Below, piece by piece: positions 28,332 through 35,581 of a stretch of DNA of 64,000 nt; position 1 is the first letter of the stretch, and each line of letters starts with the position of its first letter. The position numbers and the translations under genes are program-made. Below the pieces are notes generated by a model, which ran no database searches, was not told the DNA's origin, and was given only the letters and a program-made list of their open reading frames with translations. The stretch lies in assembly GCF_029909975.1 (NCBI RefSeq), contig NZ_CP094516.1, forward strand, positions 6,200,001 through 6,264,000, written 5' to 3'. The stretch comes from Bradyrhizobium sp. ISRA430 (GTDB taxonomy: Bacteria > Pseudomonadota > Alphaproteobacteria > Rhizobiales > Xanthobacteraceae).

Positions 28332-28634
28332 TCACTGCCAGAGTTCGCTCTCGGCCACGCGGTTGATGTCGGCGAGTCGCCAGCTTGCGTCGCCCTTGGG
28401 ATCGATGCTGGCGAGGAGCGTCAACAGGCGATGATAGGCGTCATCAGCGACTGCGACCGGTACCGGGGCCTCGTCAAAGGCTTCGACATAGCTGCCGACG
28501 AGGCTGCTCAGGAGACGGCACAGGCCGCGCTGCTCGGGGTCGTCGCGACCGAGCGTCTCGAGTTTCTGCTGGAATGTCCGGCAAGTTCGCAGACCGTGGT
28601 GCTGCTCTGAGAGCCACGTGTGCAGGTCATTCAT
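28332..28634 (-). CDS. Small hypothetical protein
   Basis: A 100-aa protein predicted to be all-helical, MNDLHTWLSEQHHGLRTCRT at the start, a leucine-rich middle (LCRLLSSLVGSYVEAF) and a C-terminal RLADINRVAESELWQ. No signal peptide, membrane span or known motif. An AAGAGG site lies 6 bases before the ATG. It is transcribed toward the other small gene and the DUF2235 gene, with about 200 bases between each, so whether they share a transcript is unclear. Confidence 0.6.
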   Translation of the reverse strand: MNDLHTWLSEQHHGLRTCRTFQQKLETLGRDDPEQRGLCRLLSSLVGSYVEAFDEAPVPVAVADDAYHRLLTLLASIDPKGDASWRLADINRVAESELWQ

Positions 28635-28804
28635 GTGAGCCTCTTCGGTGAGCGAAGAAGCTAAGGGCTTATATAGTGGAGATGTGACAATTGCTAGGAG
28701 GGGAGATGCGGCGCCAGTCCGTCTTCACCAAGAGGCTTCGCCGGACACGCCTCGCCTTTCGGTCTGACATGGCTGCGCCACGCGAAGCCCGAAAGGGCGA
28801 AGCG

Positions 28805-28889
28805 TGGTGCCCCTGGCCGGAATCGAACCAGCACTCCTTGCGGAACTCGATTTTGAGTCGAGCGCGTCTACCAGTTCCGCCACAGGGGC
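28805..28889 (-). tRNA. tRNA-Leu (CAA)
   Basis: Reads on the minus strand from GCCCCTG through a long class II variable arm to CAGGGGC, discriminator A and encoded CCA (85 nt). The acceptor stem GCCCCTG/CAGGGGC is perfect; the D-arm has GGCGGAACTGGTAGAC, the anticodon stem CTCGA/TCGAG encloses CTCAAAA with anticodon CAA, and the T-arm has GGTTCGATTCC. Decodes UUG. Confidence 0.95.
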
Positions 28890-29047
28890 CCTCGGTCGGC
28901 CCCTCTGGCGAGGGCGTCGCGAAGCCGGCGGACTATAGCCATGGGAAAGGCGGGGTCAACCCGCGCCAAAGTGATCCCGGCCGTTCTCGACAGCGGCATG
29001 GGCCGGAGTTAGAGGCTTAAGCCGCGACCGATCCGATAGAGGCTGCC

Positions 29048-29587
29048 GTGACGACCCATAGTGCCGCACTACCAGCGTTCAACCGGGCCGCAAGCGGCCC
29101 CGCCCTGACTGCCTCGCTTCTGGTCACCATGATCGCGGCGGTGACGATCGCAGGCGCCTGGTTCTTCCAGCTCGTGCTGGAAATCCTGCCTTGTCCGCTC
29201 TGCCTCGAGCAGCGCTACGCGTATTACCTGGCGATCCCGCTCGGAGCGCTCACGGCGTTCGCGGCACGCCGCGGCGCGCCGCGGCCGCTGCTGCTCGTCG
29301 GGCTTGCGATCCTCGCGCTGGCGACGCTCGCCAATGCCGGGCTCGGTGGCTACCACGCCGGCGTCGAATGGGGCTTTTGGAAGGGACCGACCGACTGCTC
29401 AGGCCCCGTCGTCAGTCTCGGCAGCGCCACCGACCTGCTCTCTCGGCTCGACACCGTGAAGGTGGTGCGCTGCGACGAGGTGCAGTGGCGCTTCCTCGGC
29501 ATCTCGCTCGCCGGCTACAACGTGCTGATCTCGCTGCTGATGGCCGCGATCGCGGCGTGGGGGTTTGTGGCGACGGCGAAGCGCTAG
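29048..29587 (+). CDS. dsbB: Disulfide bond formation protein DsbB-like
   Basis: A 179-aa inner-membrane protein of four helices that reoxidises DsbA with quinone. Seen: the first periplasmic Cys pair in LPCPLCLEQRYAYY, the DsbB quinone-contact Arg after it, and the second Cys pair in TDCSGP and VRCDEVQW. The start is GTG at 29048 with GAGG upstream. The family is secure; its DsbA partner could be the thioredoxin-fold protein at 33433, though that is not adjacent. Cys spacing is typical for alphaproteobacterial DsbB. Confidence 0.9.
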   Translation: MTTHSAALPAFNRAASGPALTASLLVTMIAAVTIAGAWFFQLVLEILPCPLCLEQRYAYYLAIPLGALTAFAARRGAPRPLLLVGLAILALATLANAGLGGYHAGVEWGFWKGPTDCSGPVVSLGSATDLLSRLDTVKVVRCDEVQWRFLGISLAGYNVLISLLMAAIAAWGFVATAKR

Positions 29588-29603
29588 ACCCTACGGCAGC
29601 GCA

Positions 29604-30689
29604 CTAGTCATCCACATCGTCCTGCGTGCGTCCGAACAGGTGCACGATGCCGGGGGTCGCGATCGTCACGAACACGAAGCGCGACAAATGATGGGCGCCG
29701 ACGAAGATCGGGTCGATGTGCAGGGTTAGGGCCAGCGCCAGCATGGCGTCCATCGCGCCCGGCGCGAAGGCGACGACGACGTCGGAGAATTTCACCTGCG
29801 TGGTGAGCGCCACGATCCCGACAAAGACGCCGGACACCGCAATCGCGACCGCGAACGAACCCAGCGCGGCGTTGATGTGGCCGGCCAACGTCCTGATTTT
29901 CATCCGCGCAAAACGGCTGCCGATCAGCGCGCCGATGCCGACCAGCGCCACGCCGCGCACCCAGTTCGGCAGGCCGCCCTCGACCCATCCCGCGCCATGC
30001 AGCACGCTGGAGGCGATCATCGCGCCGAACATCCAGCTCGCCGGAAACTTGATCAGCCGCAACAGCAGCGACAGCGCCAGCGAAGCGGCGACCAGCTTCA
30101 CGAGGTCGAGCGGCGAGGCGATCGTCGTCGTCAGCGACGGCCCGGCGGAGGGCGCAACGCCCGCCAGCGCCAGCACCAGCGGCAGCGCGGCGGTCAGGAT
30201 GATGACGCGCATGGTCTGCACCACAGCGATGCCTGGCAAGTCGGCGCCGCGCTCGACCGCAAGGATCGTGATCTGCGACAGCGCGCCGGGGCTGCCGGCG
30301 AGGAATGCGGAGGTGCGATCCCAGCCGTGGACACGCTGGAGGTAATAGCTCGAGCCGAAGGTCGCGCAGAAGGTTGCCAGCGCAAGCAGGCCGATGGTCA
30401 GGGGATAGGCACTGACTTGCTGGATCAGGTGGCGCGAGACGACGGAGCCCAAGGAAATGCCGAGCAGCACCAGCACGATCTGCGTTAGGAGCGGTGGCAT
30501 CGCGAGCTGGCGGCCGGCGATCGCGGCGATCCCGACCGCGATCATCGATCCCGAGATCAGCCCGCCGGGAAGGCCCGCGACCAGAAACAACAGCCCGCCG
30601 GCAGAGCCGATGACGAGCGTCTCCACCGCGCTCAAGACCTTGGCGCGGCTCGGCCATTCGAACGACAGGGAGGCGGTGATTTGCTTCAC
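29604..30689 (-). CDS. AbrB family membrane protein (ammonia monooxygenase-like annotation)
   Basis: A 361-aa polytopic protein with about ten membrane helices in two similar halves. Seen: GLLFLVAGLPGGLISGSMIAV in the first half and MFGAMIASSVLHGAGW in the second, the duplicated Gly-x-Gly-Ser/Ala-Met-Ile pattern of the AbrB (PF05145) family. Older databases call these ammonia monooxygenases or AbrB regulators; neither activity is shown. It is probably a transporter. Convergent with dsbB, 16 bases apart. Confidence 0.88.
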   Translation of the reverse strand: MKQITASLSFEWPSRAKVLSAVETLVIGSAGGLLFLVAGLPGGLISGSMIAVGIAAIAGRQLAMPPLLTQIVLVLLGISLGSVVSRHLIQQVSAYPLTIGLLALATFCATFGSSYYLQRVHGWDRTSAFLAGSPGALSQITILAVERGADLPGIAVVQTMRVIILTAALPLVLALAGVAPSAGPSLTTTIASPLDLVKLVAASLALSLLLRLIKFPASWMFGAMIASSVLHGAGWVEGGLPNWVRGVALVGIGALIGSRFARMKIRTLAGHINAALGSFAVAIAVSGVFVGIVALTTQVKFSDVVVAFAPGAMDAMLALALTLHIDPIFVGAHHLSRFVFVTIATPGIVHLFGRTQDDVDD

Positions 30690-30790
30690 GCCACCTTATG
30701 GCAAATCGGCGGGAGGCGCACAATTGCGGCCAAGTCATGCCGCAATGCGCACGCCTTTCGCCGAAATGCGACGTTGGGGATTGGGGCGAT

Positions 30791-31060
30791 TTACTTTTTG
30801 TCCGCGGGGGCGGCGGTGCCGGCCTTCGCTTCCTTCATGCACTCTCGGCGGAATTTCTTGCGCTCCTTGCCCTTGAGGCCCTTGGCATCCGCCTGCTTGG
30901 AGCATTCGAGCGATTCGGCCGAGCGCTCCTTCGGCGCCTTCTTGTCAGTGGTAGCCGCGGTATCGGTCTTGGCAGCCGGCGCGGCGGTCTGCGCGAAGGC
31001 GGTGCCGGTGGCGAGCAGGGAGGCAAGGGCGACGGCGGCGAGGCGCGAGGCGAGGTTCAT
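30791..31060 (-). CDS. PsiF-repeat family exported protein
   Basis: An 89-aa protein with a Sec signal (LASRLAAVALASLLATGTAFA, cleavage before QTA), a Thr/Ala/Lys linker and one PsiF-type module: ECSKQADAKGLKGKERKKF then RRECMKEA. PsiF is a phosphate-starvation-induced periplasmic protein of unknown activity. The ATG at 31060 sits directly before the signal; longer upstream starts are not needed. Divergent from the gene at 31252. Confidence 0.8.
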   Translation of the reverse strand: MNLASRLAAVALASLLATGTAFAQTAAPAAKTDTAATTDKKAPKERSAESLECSKQADAKGLKGKERKKFRRECMKEAKAGTAAPADKK

Positions 31061-31111
31061 GGCGTTGCACTCTTGGTTGCAAGTTAGCGAGGGACGCGAA
31101 CGTCGGCTCGC

Positions 31112-31129
31112 CATGCTGAACGCAGCATG
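31112..31129. promoter_or_regulatory. Palindrome in the divergent region
   Basis: CATGCTG-AACG-CAGCATG, a perfect 7-bp inverted repeat with a 4-nt centre, lies 52 bases before the PsiF-like start and 123 before the start at 31252. A possible shared operator. Confidence 0.35.
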
Positions 31130-31251
31130 AATAAGCCGCGCGAGGGGATCACTATATTTTGGCATCGCTTCCTTGTCGGAAGCCGCCGACACTCTAGGAT
31201 AGCAATCCTCATTTCACTTCCCTTGAGGGAAGACCAAGAAGGAGACCAAGG

Positions 31252-31734
31252 ATGACCATTCAAGCCAAATTGTTGTGTGGCGCAGCGGTGGCGGGATTCG
31301 CCGCGCTGGTGGCGAGCGCGCCGGCGCAGGCGCTGACCACGCAGGAGTGCAGCGCGAAATACCAGGCCGCCAAGAAGGACGGTACGCTAGGCACCATGAA
31401 GTGGAATGACTTCCGCAAGGCCCAGTGCGGCGCGGACGCCACCCCCGCTGCTGCGCCAACTGCGGCTGCACCTGCGGCTCCCGCCGAGCCGAAGCAGGCG
31501 AAGAAGGAGGCGGCTCCCGCCGCCGCTCCGGCGCTGCCGGCGGGACCTGCGATGTTCCCGAACGCGGTCGATCCGAAATATGCCAAGGAGACGGCCGGCA
31601 AGGCCCGCCTGCACACCTGCGTCGACCAGTACAATGCCAACAAGGCGACCAACGCCAATGGCGGCATGAAGTGGATCGAGAAGGGCGGCGGCTACTACTC
31701 GGAATGCAACAAGCGCCTGAAGGGCGCCGGCTGA
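31252..31734 (+). CDS. Exported protein with a duplicated Cys-pair domain
   Basis: A 160-aa protein: signal peptide (hydrophobic LLCGAAVAGFAALVASA, cleavage near AQAL), then two copies of a helical Cys module separated by an Ala/Pro/Lys linker. Copy one spans QECSAKYQAAKK to KWNDFRKAQC; copy two spans HTCVDQYNANKA to YYSECNKRLK. Each has a Cys near its start, a KW or MKW motif and a Cys near its end, so each may form one disulfide. Function unknown. The GGAG site before ATG 31252 is good. Confidence 0.78.
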   Translation: MTIQAKLLCGAAVAGFAALVASAPAQALTTQECSAKYQAAKKDGTLGTMKWNDFRKAQCGADATPAAAPTAAAPAAPAEPKQAKKEAAPAAAPALPAGPAMFPNAVDPKYAKETAGKARLHTCVDQYNANKATNANGGMKWIEKGGGYYSECNKRLKGAG

Positions 31735-31750
31735 GGCTCGATGTGATGCG

Positions 31751-31775
31751 ATGGCCGGAGCAGAGCTCCGGCCAT
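31751..31775. terminator. Bidirectional hairpin between convergent genes
   Basis: ATGGCCGGAGC (31751-31761) pairs perfectly with GCTCCGGCCAT (31765-31775), loop AGA. It lies 16 bases after the exported-protein stop and 14 bases past the TetR stop on the other strand, followed by TTCGCTT. The T-run is weak, but placement fits a terminator for both genes. Confidence 0.65.
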
Positions 31776-31789
31776 TTCGCTTAAGGCAT

Positions 31790-32338
31790 CTAGTCCAGCA
31801 GCTTCTCGGCCGACTTCGCCACGAGCTGCGAGCGCTTGCGCGGGCTGCGCTCGACGAACAAGAGGCTCTGGCCGAAGATGAAGCAGTAGAACAGGAAGGC
31901 CTGCGCGTCGGCCTCCTCAGTCGCAAGCCCGGTTGCATGATAGAGCTCGGCGACGTGCTTGAGTCGTGCGGCATCGACGCTCGCGACCGCCGCCGCCGCA
32001 TTCTCGTCCGCGCGGGCCCATTGCCTGATCGCGAGCTCGATCGCCATGCCTTCGGGGTTCAGCCGCTCGGAATAGAGCTGGATCAGCGATTTCAGCCGTT
32101 CGCGGGGCGCTTGTCCGTGGAGGCTCGTCTGCTGCGCGATCGCCGCGGCGCGTCCTTCGCGCCAGCGCTCCAGCATGGCATCGAGCAGCGCGGCGCGGTC
32201 GGCGAAGCGGCGATAGAACCCGCCCTTGGTCACGCCGAGGTTCTTGGCGAGGACCTCGACCCGGACCCCCTCAACGCCCGAGCGGGCGAGCTCGGTAAAT
32301 CCTGCCTCGACCCAGACGTCGCCTCTGTCGTCGCTCAT
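31790..32338 (-). CDS. TetR family transcriptional regulator
   Basis: A 182-aa repressor. The N-terminal HTH is clear: WVEAGFTELARSGVEGVRVEVLAKNLGVTKGGFYRRFADRAALLDAML split over residues 9-57, with the recognition helix VTKGGFYRRF. The C-terminal ligand and dimer domain is helical with no named match. It is divergent from two thioesterase genes and faces two similar palindromes at 32360 and 32395, so it most likely represses itself and the thioesterases, with an acyl-CoA or related inducer. Confidence 0.9.
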   Translation of the reverse strand: MSDDRGDVWVEAGFTELARSGVEGVRVEVLAKNLGVTKGGFYRRFADRAALLDAMLERWREGRAAAIAQQTSLHGQAPRERLKSLIQLYSERLNPEGMAIELAIRQWARADENAAAAVASVDAARLKHVAELYHATGLATEEADAQAFLFYCFIFGQSLLFVERSPRKRSQLVAKSAEKLLD

Positions 32339-32359
32339 GAAGGAAGCCTCACCGGTTCT

Positions 32360-32377
32360 TGATACGGTGCCGTATTG
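32360..32377. promoter_or_regulatory. Putative TetR operator 1
   Basis: TGATACG-GTGC-CGTATTG: same 7-4-7 layout as operator 2, with the right half matching 5 of 7 bases. It lies 22 bases upstream of the TetR start codon. Confidence 0.6.
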
Positions 32378-32394
32378 CTAGCGCGTCCCCAGGC

Positions 32395-32412
32395 TGATAC
32401 GCTACCGTATCA
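32395..32412. promoter_or_regulatory. Putative TetR operator 2
   Basis: TGATACG-CTAC-CGTATCA, a perfect 7-bp inverted repeat with a 4-nt centre, ends 37 bases before the thioesterase ATG. Centre-to-centre distance to operator 1 is 35 bases, just over three helical turns, so two dimers could bind the same face. Confidence 0.7.
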
Positions 32413-32448
32413 AAATCAAAAGGCAGACACAAAAGGGCGGGAATTGCG

Positions 32449-32877
32449 ATGGAGCAGGAGGCGACCTATCGCGGCACGGTCTATCCGTGGCAATGCGATC
32501 ATGTCGGCCACATGAACATCATGTGGTATGTCGGCAAATTCGACGAGGCCAACTGGAATCTGTTCGCGCGGCTCGGGCTGACGCCGAGTTACCTGCGCAG
32601 CTCCGGCCGCGGCATGGCGGCGGTACAGCAGAACATCACCTACAAGCGCGAGCTGCTCGCAGGTGACATCATCGAGATCCGCAGCGTCCTCCTCGAGATC
32701 CGAGACAAATCGATCCGCTTCCGGCATGAGATGACGAATGCCGAAACCGGTGAGATCGCCGCGATCTGCGAGATCACGGGCGTGCATATGGACAGAACGG
32801 CGCGTAGGTCCGCGCCGTTCGCGGATGCAATCCGCGAAATCGCCATGACGCATCTCGCCCAGCCGGCCGAGGCCTAG
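32449..32877 (+). CDS. Acyl-CoA thioesterase, hot-dog (YbgC/4-hydroxybenzoyl-CoA type)
   Basis: A 142-aa single hot-dog protein. The catalytic motif QCDHVGHMNIMWY with the conserved Asp is near residue 13-25, and the family strand YKRELLAGDIIEIRS follows. Probably hydrolyses an acyl-CoA or aryl-CoA. It is the first gene of a pair divergent from tetR; the next gene starts 4 bases after its stop. Confidence 0.87.
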   Translation: MEQEATYRGTVYPWQCDHVGHMNIMWYVGKFDEANWNLFARLGLTPSYLRSSGRGMAAVQQNITYKRELLAGDIIEIRSVLLEIRDKSIRFRHEMTNAETGEIAAICEITGVHMDRTARRSAPFADAIREIAMTHLAQPAEA

Positions 32878-32880
32878 GCG

Positions 32881-33324
32881 ATGATCGCGTTCGAGCCGAA
32901 AAACCCGGACTACCACGCGGCCGCCACTGCGCTGTTCGCCGGACAGCCGGCGATGCGTGCGCTCGGTATCTCGCTCGTCCATCTCGCGCCGGGCAGGGTC
33001 GAGCTGGCGATGCCGCATTCGTCCGCCTTCACGCAGCAGAACGGTTTCGTTCACGCCGGCATCATCACGGCAGGGCTGGACAACGCCTGCGGGGTTGCCG
33101 CCTTCACCTTGATGCAGTGGGAGGCCGACATTCTCACCGTCGAGTTCAAGACAACGTTGCTCGCGCCCGCCCGGGGCGAGCGCTTCACCTTCAAGGCCGA
33201 GGTCGTCAAGCCGGGCCGCACGCTGACATTCTGCGAAGCCAAGGCCTTTGCCGAGCATGACGGCAAGACCACCTTGATCGCCGCCATGACCGGCACGCTG
33301 ATGGCGATGTTGCCCCGCGCGTAG
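32881..33324 (+). CDS. PaaI family thioesterase
   Basis: A 147-aa hot-dog protein of the PaaI/HGG type. Seen: FTQQNGFVHAGIITAGLDNACG, the HGG-like motif with the catalytic region, and VEFKTTLLAPARGE before the last strands. PaaI proteins release CoA from phenylacetate-pathway intermediates and other aryl or acyl-CoAs. It starts 4 bases after the YbgC-type gene, so both belong to the TetR-controlled unit. Confidence 0.88.
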   Translation: MIAFEPKNPDYHAAATALFAGQPAMRALGISLVHLAPGRVELAMPHSSAFTQQNGFVHAGIITAGLDNACGVAAFTLMQWEADILTVEFKTTLLAPARGERFTFKAEVVKPGRTLTFCEAKAFAEHDGKTTLIAAMTGTLMAMLPRA

Positions 33325-33354
33325 CCCTCGCTGCCGGTGCGATGACAATGCCGG

Positions 33355-33375
33355 CGCGACACTCTATATGTCGCG
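33355..33375. promoter_or_regulatory. Palindrome upstream of the DsbA-like gene
   Basis: CGCGACA-CTCTATA-TGTCGCG, a perfect 7-bp inverted repeat with a 7-nt AT-rich centre, ends 57 bases before the ATG at 33433. The position and the central CTCTATAT suggest an operator overlapping a -10 region. Confidence 0.45.
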
Positions 33376-33432
33376 TAACAATTCCCGGTCGCGCGCCGTA
33401 TCTGCGGCGATGGGGCCGAAACGGGACGAGAT

Positions 33433-34098
33433 ATGACCAAATCCAGGACTAACAGCGGCCTTGTGCCGACGCGGCGCACGGCATTGACGTTGATTGGGGC
33501 CGGCGCCCTCGTGGCGGGGGGCATCGCCACGGCGCGCGCGGCGGCGGTCGACGATGGCGAAGTGCTGACCGAAGCCAAGGTGCTGCGCGACCCGGACGTT
33601 CCCGTTGCCGGCAATCCCCAGGGCGACATCACCATCGTCGAATGGTCGGACTACAATTGTCCCTATTGCCGCAAGCTCGAGCCCGAGCTGCGCCAGGTCG
33701 TTCAGGACGACGGCAAGGTGAGGCTGGTGCTGAAGGACTGGCCGGTCCTCGGTCCGGTCTCGGTCACGGCGGCGCGAATCGCGCTCGCCGCGAAATTCCA
33801 GGACAAGTATCATCAGGCCCATGACGCCATGATGGGCGTCAGCTCGCGCCTGACCGAGCCGCGCATCAATGAGCTGCTGGCTGGCGCCGGCGTCGACATG
33901 GACCGCCTGAAGCGCGACCTCACCGCGCGCGCCAAGGACATCGACGCCGTCCTCAAGCGCAACAACGATCAGGCCGAGGCCTTCGGTTTCCGCGGCACGC
34001 CGTCCTTCATCGTCGGCAAATACCGCGTGCCCGGCGTGCTGACGATGGCGGAGTTCGAGCAGGTCATCGCCGACGCCCGCAAGGCCAAGATGAACTGA
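33433..34098 (+). CDS. DsbA family thiol:disulfide oxidoreductase, exported
   Basis: A 221-aa protein with an export signal containing TRRTALTLIGAGALVAGG (twin Arg, so possibly Tat), cleavage near ARAAAV. The thioredoxin fold has the active site C76-P-Y-C79 in WSDYNCPYCRKLEPEL and the cis-proline loop RGTPSFIVG. Relatives are DsbA/ScsC/BdbD-like and make or isomerise disulfides in the periplasm. It lies in the same 5-kb stretch as dsbB but separately transcribed. Confidence 0.88.
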   Translation: MTKSRTNSGLVPTRRTALTLIGAGALVAGGIATARAAAVDDGEVLTEAKVLRDPDVPVAGNPQGDITIVEWSDYNCPYCRKLEPELRQVVQDDGKVRLVLKDWPVLGPVSVTAARIALAAKFQDKYHQAHDAMMGVSSRLTEPRINELLAGAGVDMDRLKRDLTARAKDIDAVLKRNNDQAEAFGFRGTPSFIVGKYRVPGVLTMAEFEQVIADARKAKMN

Positions 34099-34143
34099 CA
34101 AGATGAACTGATCCGCGTGCCGCACCAACAGCGGCCAACACAA

Positions 34144-34172
34144 AGGCGCCGCCGCGGATCGCGACGGCGCCT
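34144..34172. terminator. Terminator-like hairpin between convergent genes
   Basis: A 13-bp stem with one mismatch (34144-34156 with 34160-34172), loop GAT, in the AGGCGCCG...CGGCGCCT core. It is 46 bases after the DsbA-like stop and 20 before the stop of the minus-strand small gene; a short CGTTCGTGTT follows. No strong T-run. Confidence 0.55.
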
Positions 34173-34191
34173 CGTTCGTGTTCGAGCGATG

Positions 34192-34398
34192 TTACTTCGA
34201 CGAGATGCGGACCCAGTCCTTGTGCGCGCGATCACGCAGCGCGTCCCAGTCGGCCTTGGCGACGTCCCAGTTCACGAGCGTGCGGTTGGCGGCCGCGACC
34301 TCGCCGCTGGCGACCGACGACGTCTGCATGGAGTCATAGATGTAGACGCCGCAAACCAAAAGCAGCGCGCCCAGGATCATTCCGAAAAAAGTCTGCAT
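34192..34398 (-). CDS. Small single-span membrane protein
   Basis: A 68-aa protein: N-terminal transmembrane helix (MQTFFGMILGALLLVCGVYI), then a soluble polar tail with ANRTLVNWDVAKADWDAL and an Arg/Lys end (HKDWVRISSK). A perfect GGAGG lies 6 bases before the ATG at 34398. No domain recognised; conserved small proteins of this size occur widely in Bradyrhizobium. It may be the last gene of the hydrolase/HtrA-like unit, 82 bases downstream. Confidence 0.72.
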   Translation of the reverse strand: MQTFFGMILGALLLVCGVYIYDSMQTSSVASGEVAAANRTLVNWDVAKADWDALRDRAHKDWVRISSK

Positions 34399-34480
34399 TG
34401 GTGAACCTCCGGTGACCGTCGATAACGTCGGCCCGGAATGATGGTTCCGCGGCACTGCGGCGCAGGCAAGGACGGATTGT

Positions 34481-35551
34481 TCATCCCCCATTCAGCCATT
34501 GCAGCAGCTCCGCATTGATCTCGCGCGGATAGCAGTGGCTGAGATCGTCGATCTCGCGATAGGTCACGTCGGCCCCGGCCGCCGACAGCGCCGCTTGCGT
34601 CTGCCGTGCCGTCTGCACCGGAAACATCCAGTCGAGCTTGCCGTGGGTGATGAAGAGCGGCAGGCCCTGCATGCGCGCGGCATCGGCCATCTCCGCCATC
34701 AGCGGATGGAAGGTCGCCGAGACCGGCGCAAGATGCGTGAAGGGCGAAGCGCCGTCGAGCCCGGTGACGTAGCAGAAGGTGCCGCCGTCGCTCATGCCGG
34801 TCAGCAACAGGCGTGTGGCATCGATGGTCCAGCGGCTGCGTACGGTTTCGAGGATGCGCATGAGATTCGGCGTGTCGGTGTCGTCGCCCATCAGCGCCCA
34901 GGTCGGGCCGGTCGCGGTCGGCGCAACCAGTATCGCGCCAAAGCTGCGTGCATCGCGCAGCCAGCTCCACAGGAAGCCGCGACCGTTGCCGCTGCCGCCA
35001 TGCAGCGCCATCACCAGAGGCATGGCGCGATCGTGCCTGTAATATTCGGGTACGTAAACGGAGAAGCCGCCACGGCTGCCCGGCTCGTTGTGATCGTGGA
35101 AGATGCCGGTGTGCTCGCTCGCGTCGGCGGCAAGCCGCGTCAGCAGGCTTTCAGCCTCGCGTGTCGCGGCGCCAAGGAAGAAACTGCTCACCGGCGGAAA
35201 CTTTGCCGCGAGCGGATAAAGCGCCTCCTGCGCGCGGGGCACGTGGCGCAGCGCGCGGAACACGGCGACCAGATCGCCATTGCCGCGCTCGACCTCGCGC
35301 AAGCCGGCGAAGGCGGCGAGCGTCTCGTCGCAGGCGCGCTCCACCAGGCTGTGAAGTGCAGCGAACTGCTCCGGCCACTCACCGATGCCGGCGCGCGCTG
35401 CCCGCAACGCCTCGTCCGGCGCACCGATCGCGTTCATCACCGAACCGAAGGCTGGCGGATGCAGGTGCCGGCCGACGAAACCCAGCCCTTCCAGCGCATT
35501 GAGCAGCGGTGGCAGCACGGCGACGATGTCGTCCACCACGGCCTCGGTCAT
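34481..35551 (-). CDS. Alpha/beta hydrolase (phospholipase/carboxylesterase type) with N-terminal helical extension
   Basis: A 356-aa protein. Residues 1-150 form a helical extension not usual for the family; residues 165-356 are an alpha/beta hydrolase with the oxyanion segment MALHGGSGNGRGF, nucleophile S254 in TGMSDGG, D307 in HGKLDWMF and H339 in DLSHCYP, so the triad is complete. Esterase or phospholipase activity is likely; the substrate is unknown. It starts 30 bases after the stop of the HtrA-like gene on the same strand. No signal peptide, so cytoplasmic. Confidence 0.85.
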   Translation of the reverse strand: MTEAVVDDIVAVLPPLLNALEGLGFVGRHLHPPAFGSVMNAIGAPDEALRAARAGIGEWPEQFAALHSLVERACDETLAAFAGLREVERGNGDLVAVFRALRHVPRAQEALYPLAAKFPPVSSFFLGAATREAESLLTRLAADASEHTGIFHDHNEPGSRGGFSVYVPEYYRHDRAMPLVMALHGGSGNGRGFLWSWLRDARSFGAILVAPTATGPTWALMGDDTDTPNLMRILETVRSRWTIDATRLLLTGMSDGGTFCYVTGLDGASPFTHLAPVSATFHPLMAEMADAARMQGLPLFITHGKLDWMFPVQTARQTQAALSAAGADVTYREIDDLSHCYPREINAELLQWLNGG

Positions 35552-35581
35552 TGCCTCGTCCTTGCCTGATGTCAGTCCTGC

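Noticed and set aside
25017..28610. A 1197-codon open frame on the plus strand opposite the DUF2235 gene
   Set aside because: It is antisense to a protein with clear motifs, reads as Arg/His/Asp-rich nonsense with no domain, and arises from high GC codon bias.
28805..28889. Integrative element attachment at the tRNA-Leu
   Set aside because: No duplicate of the tRNA 3' end and no integrase gene is seen in the window.
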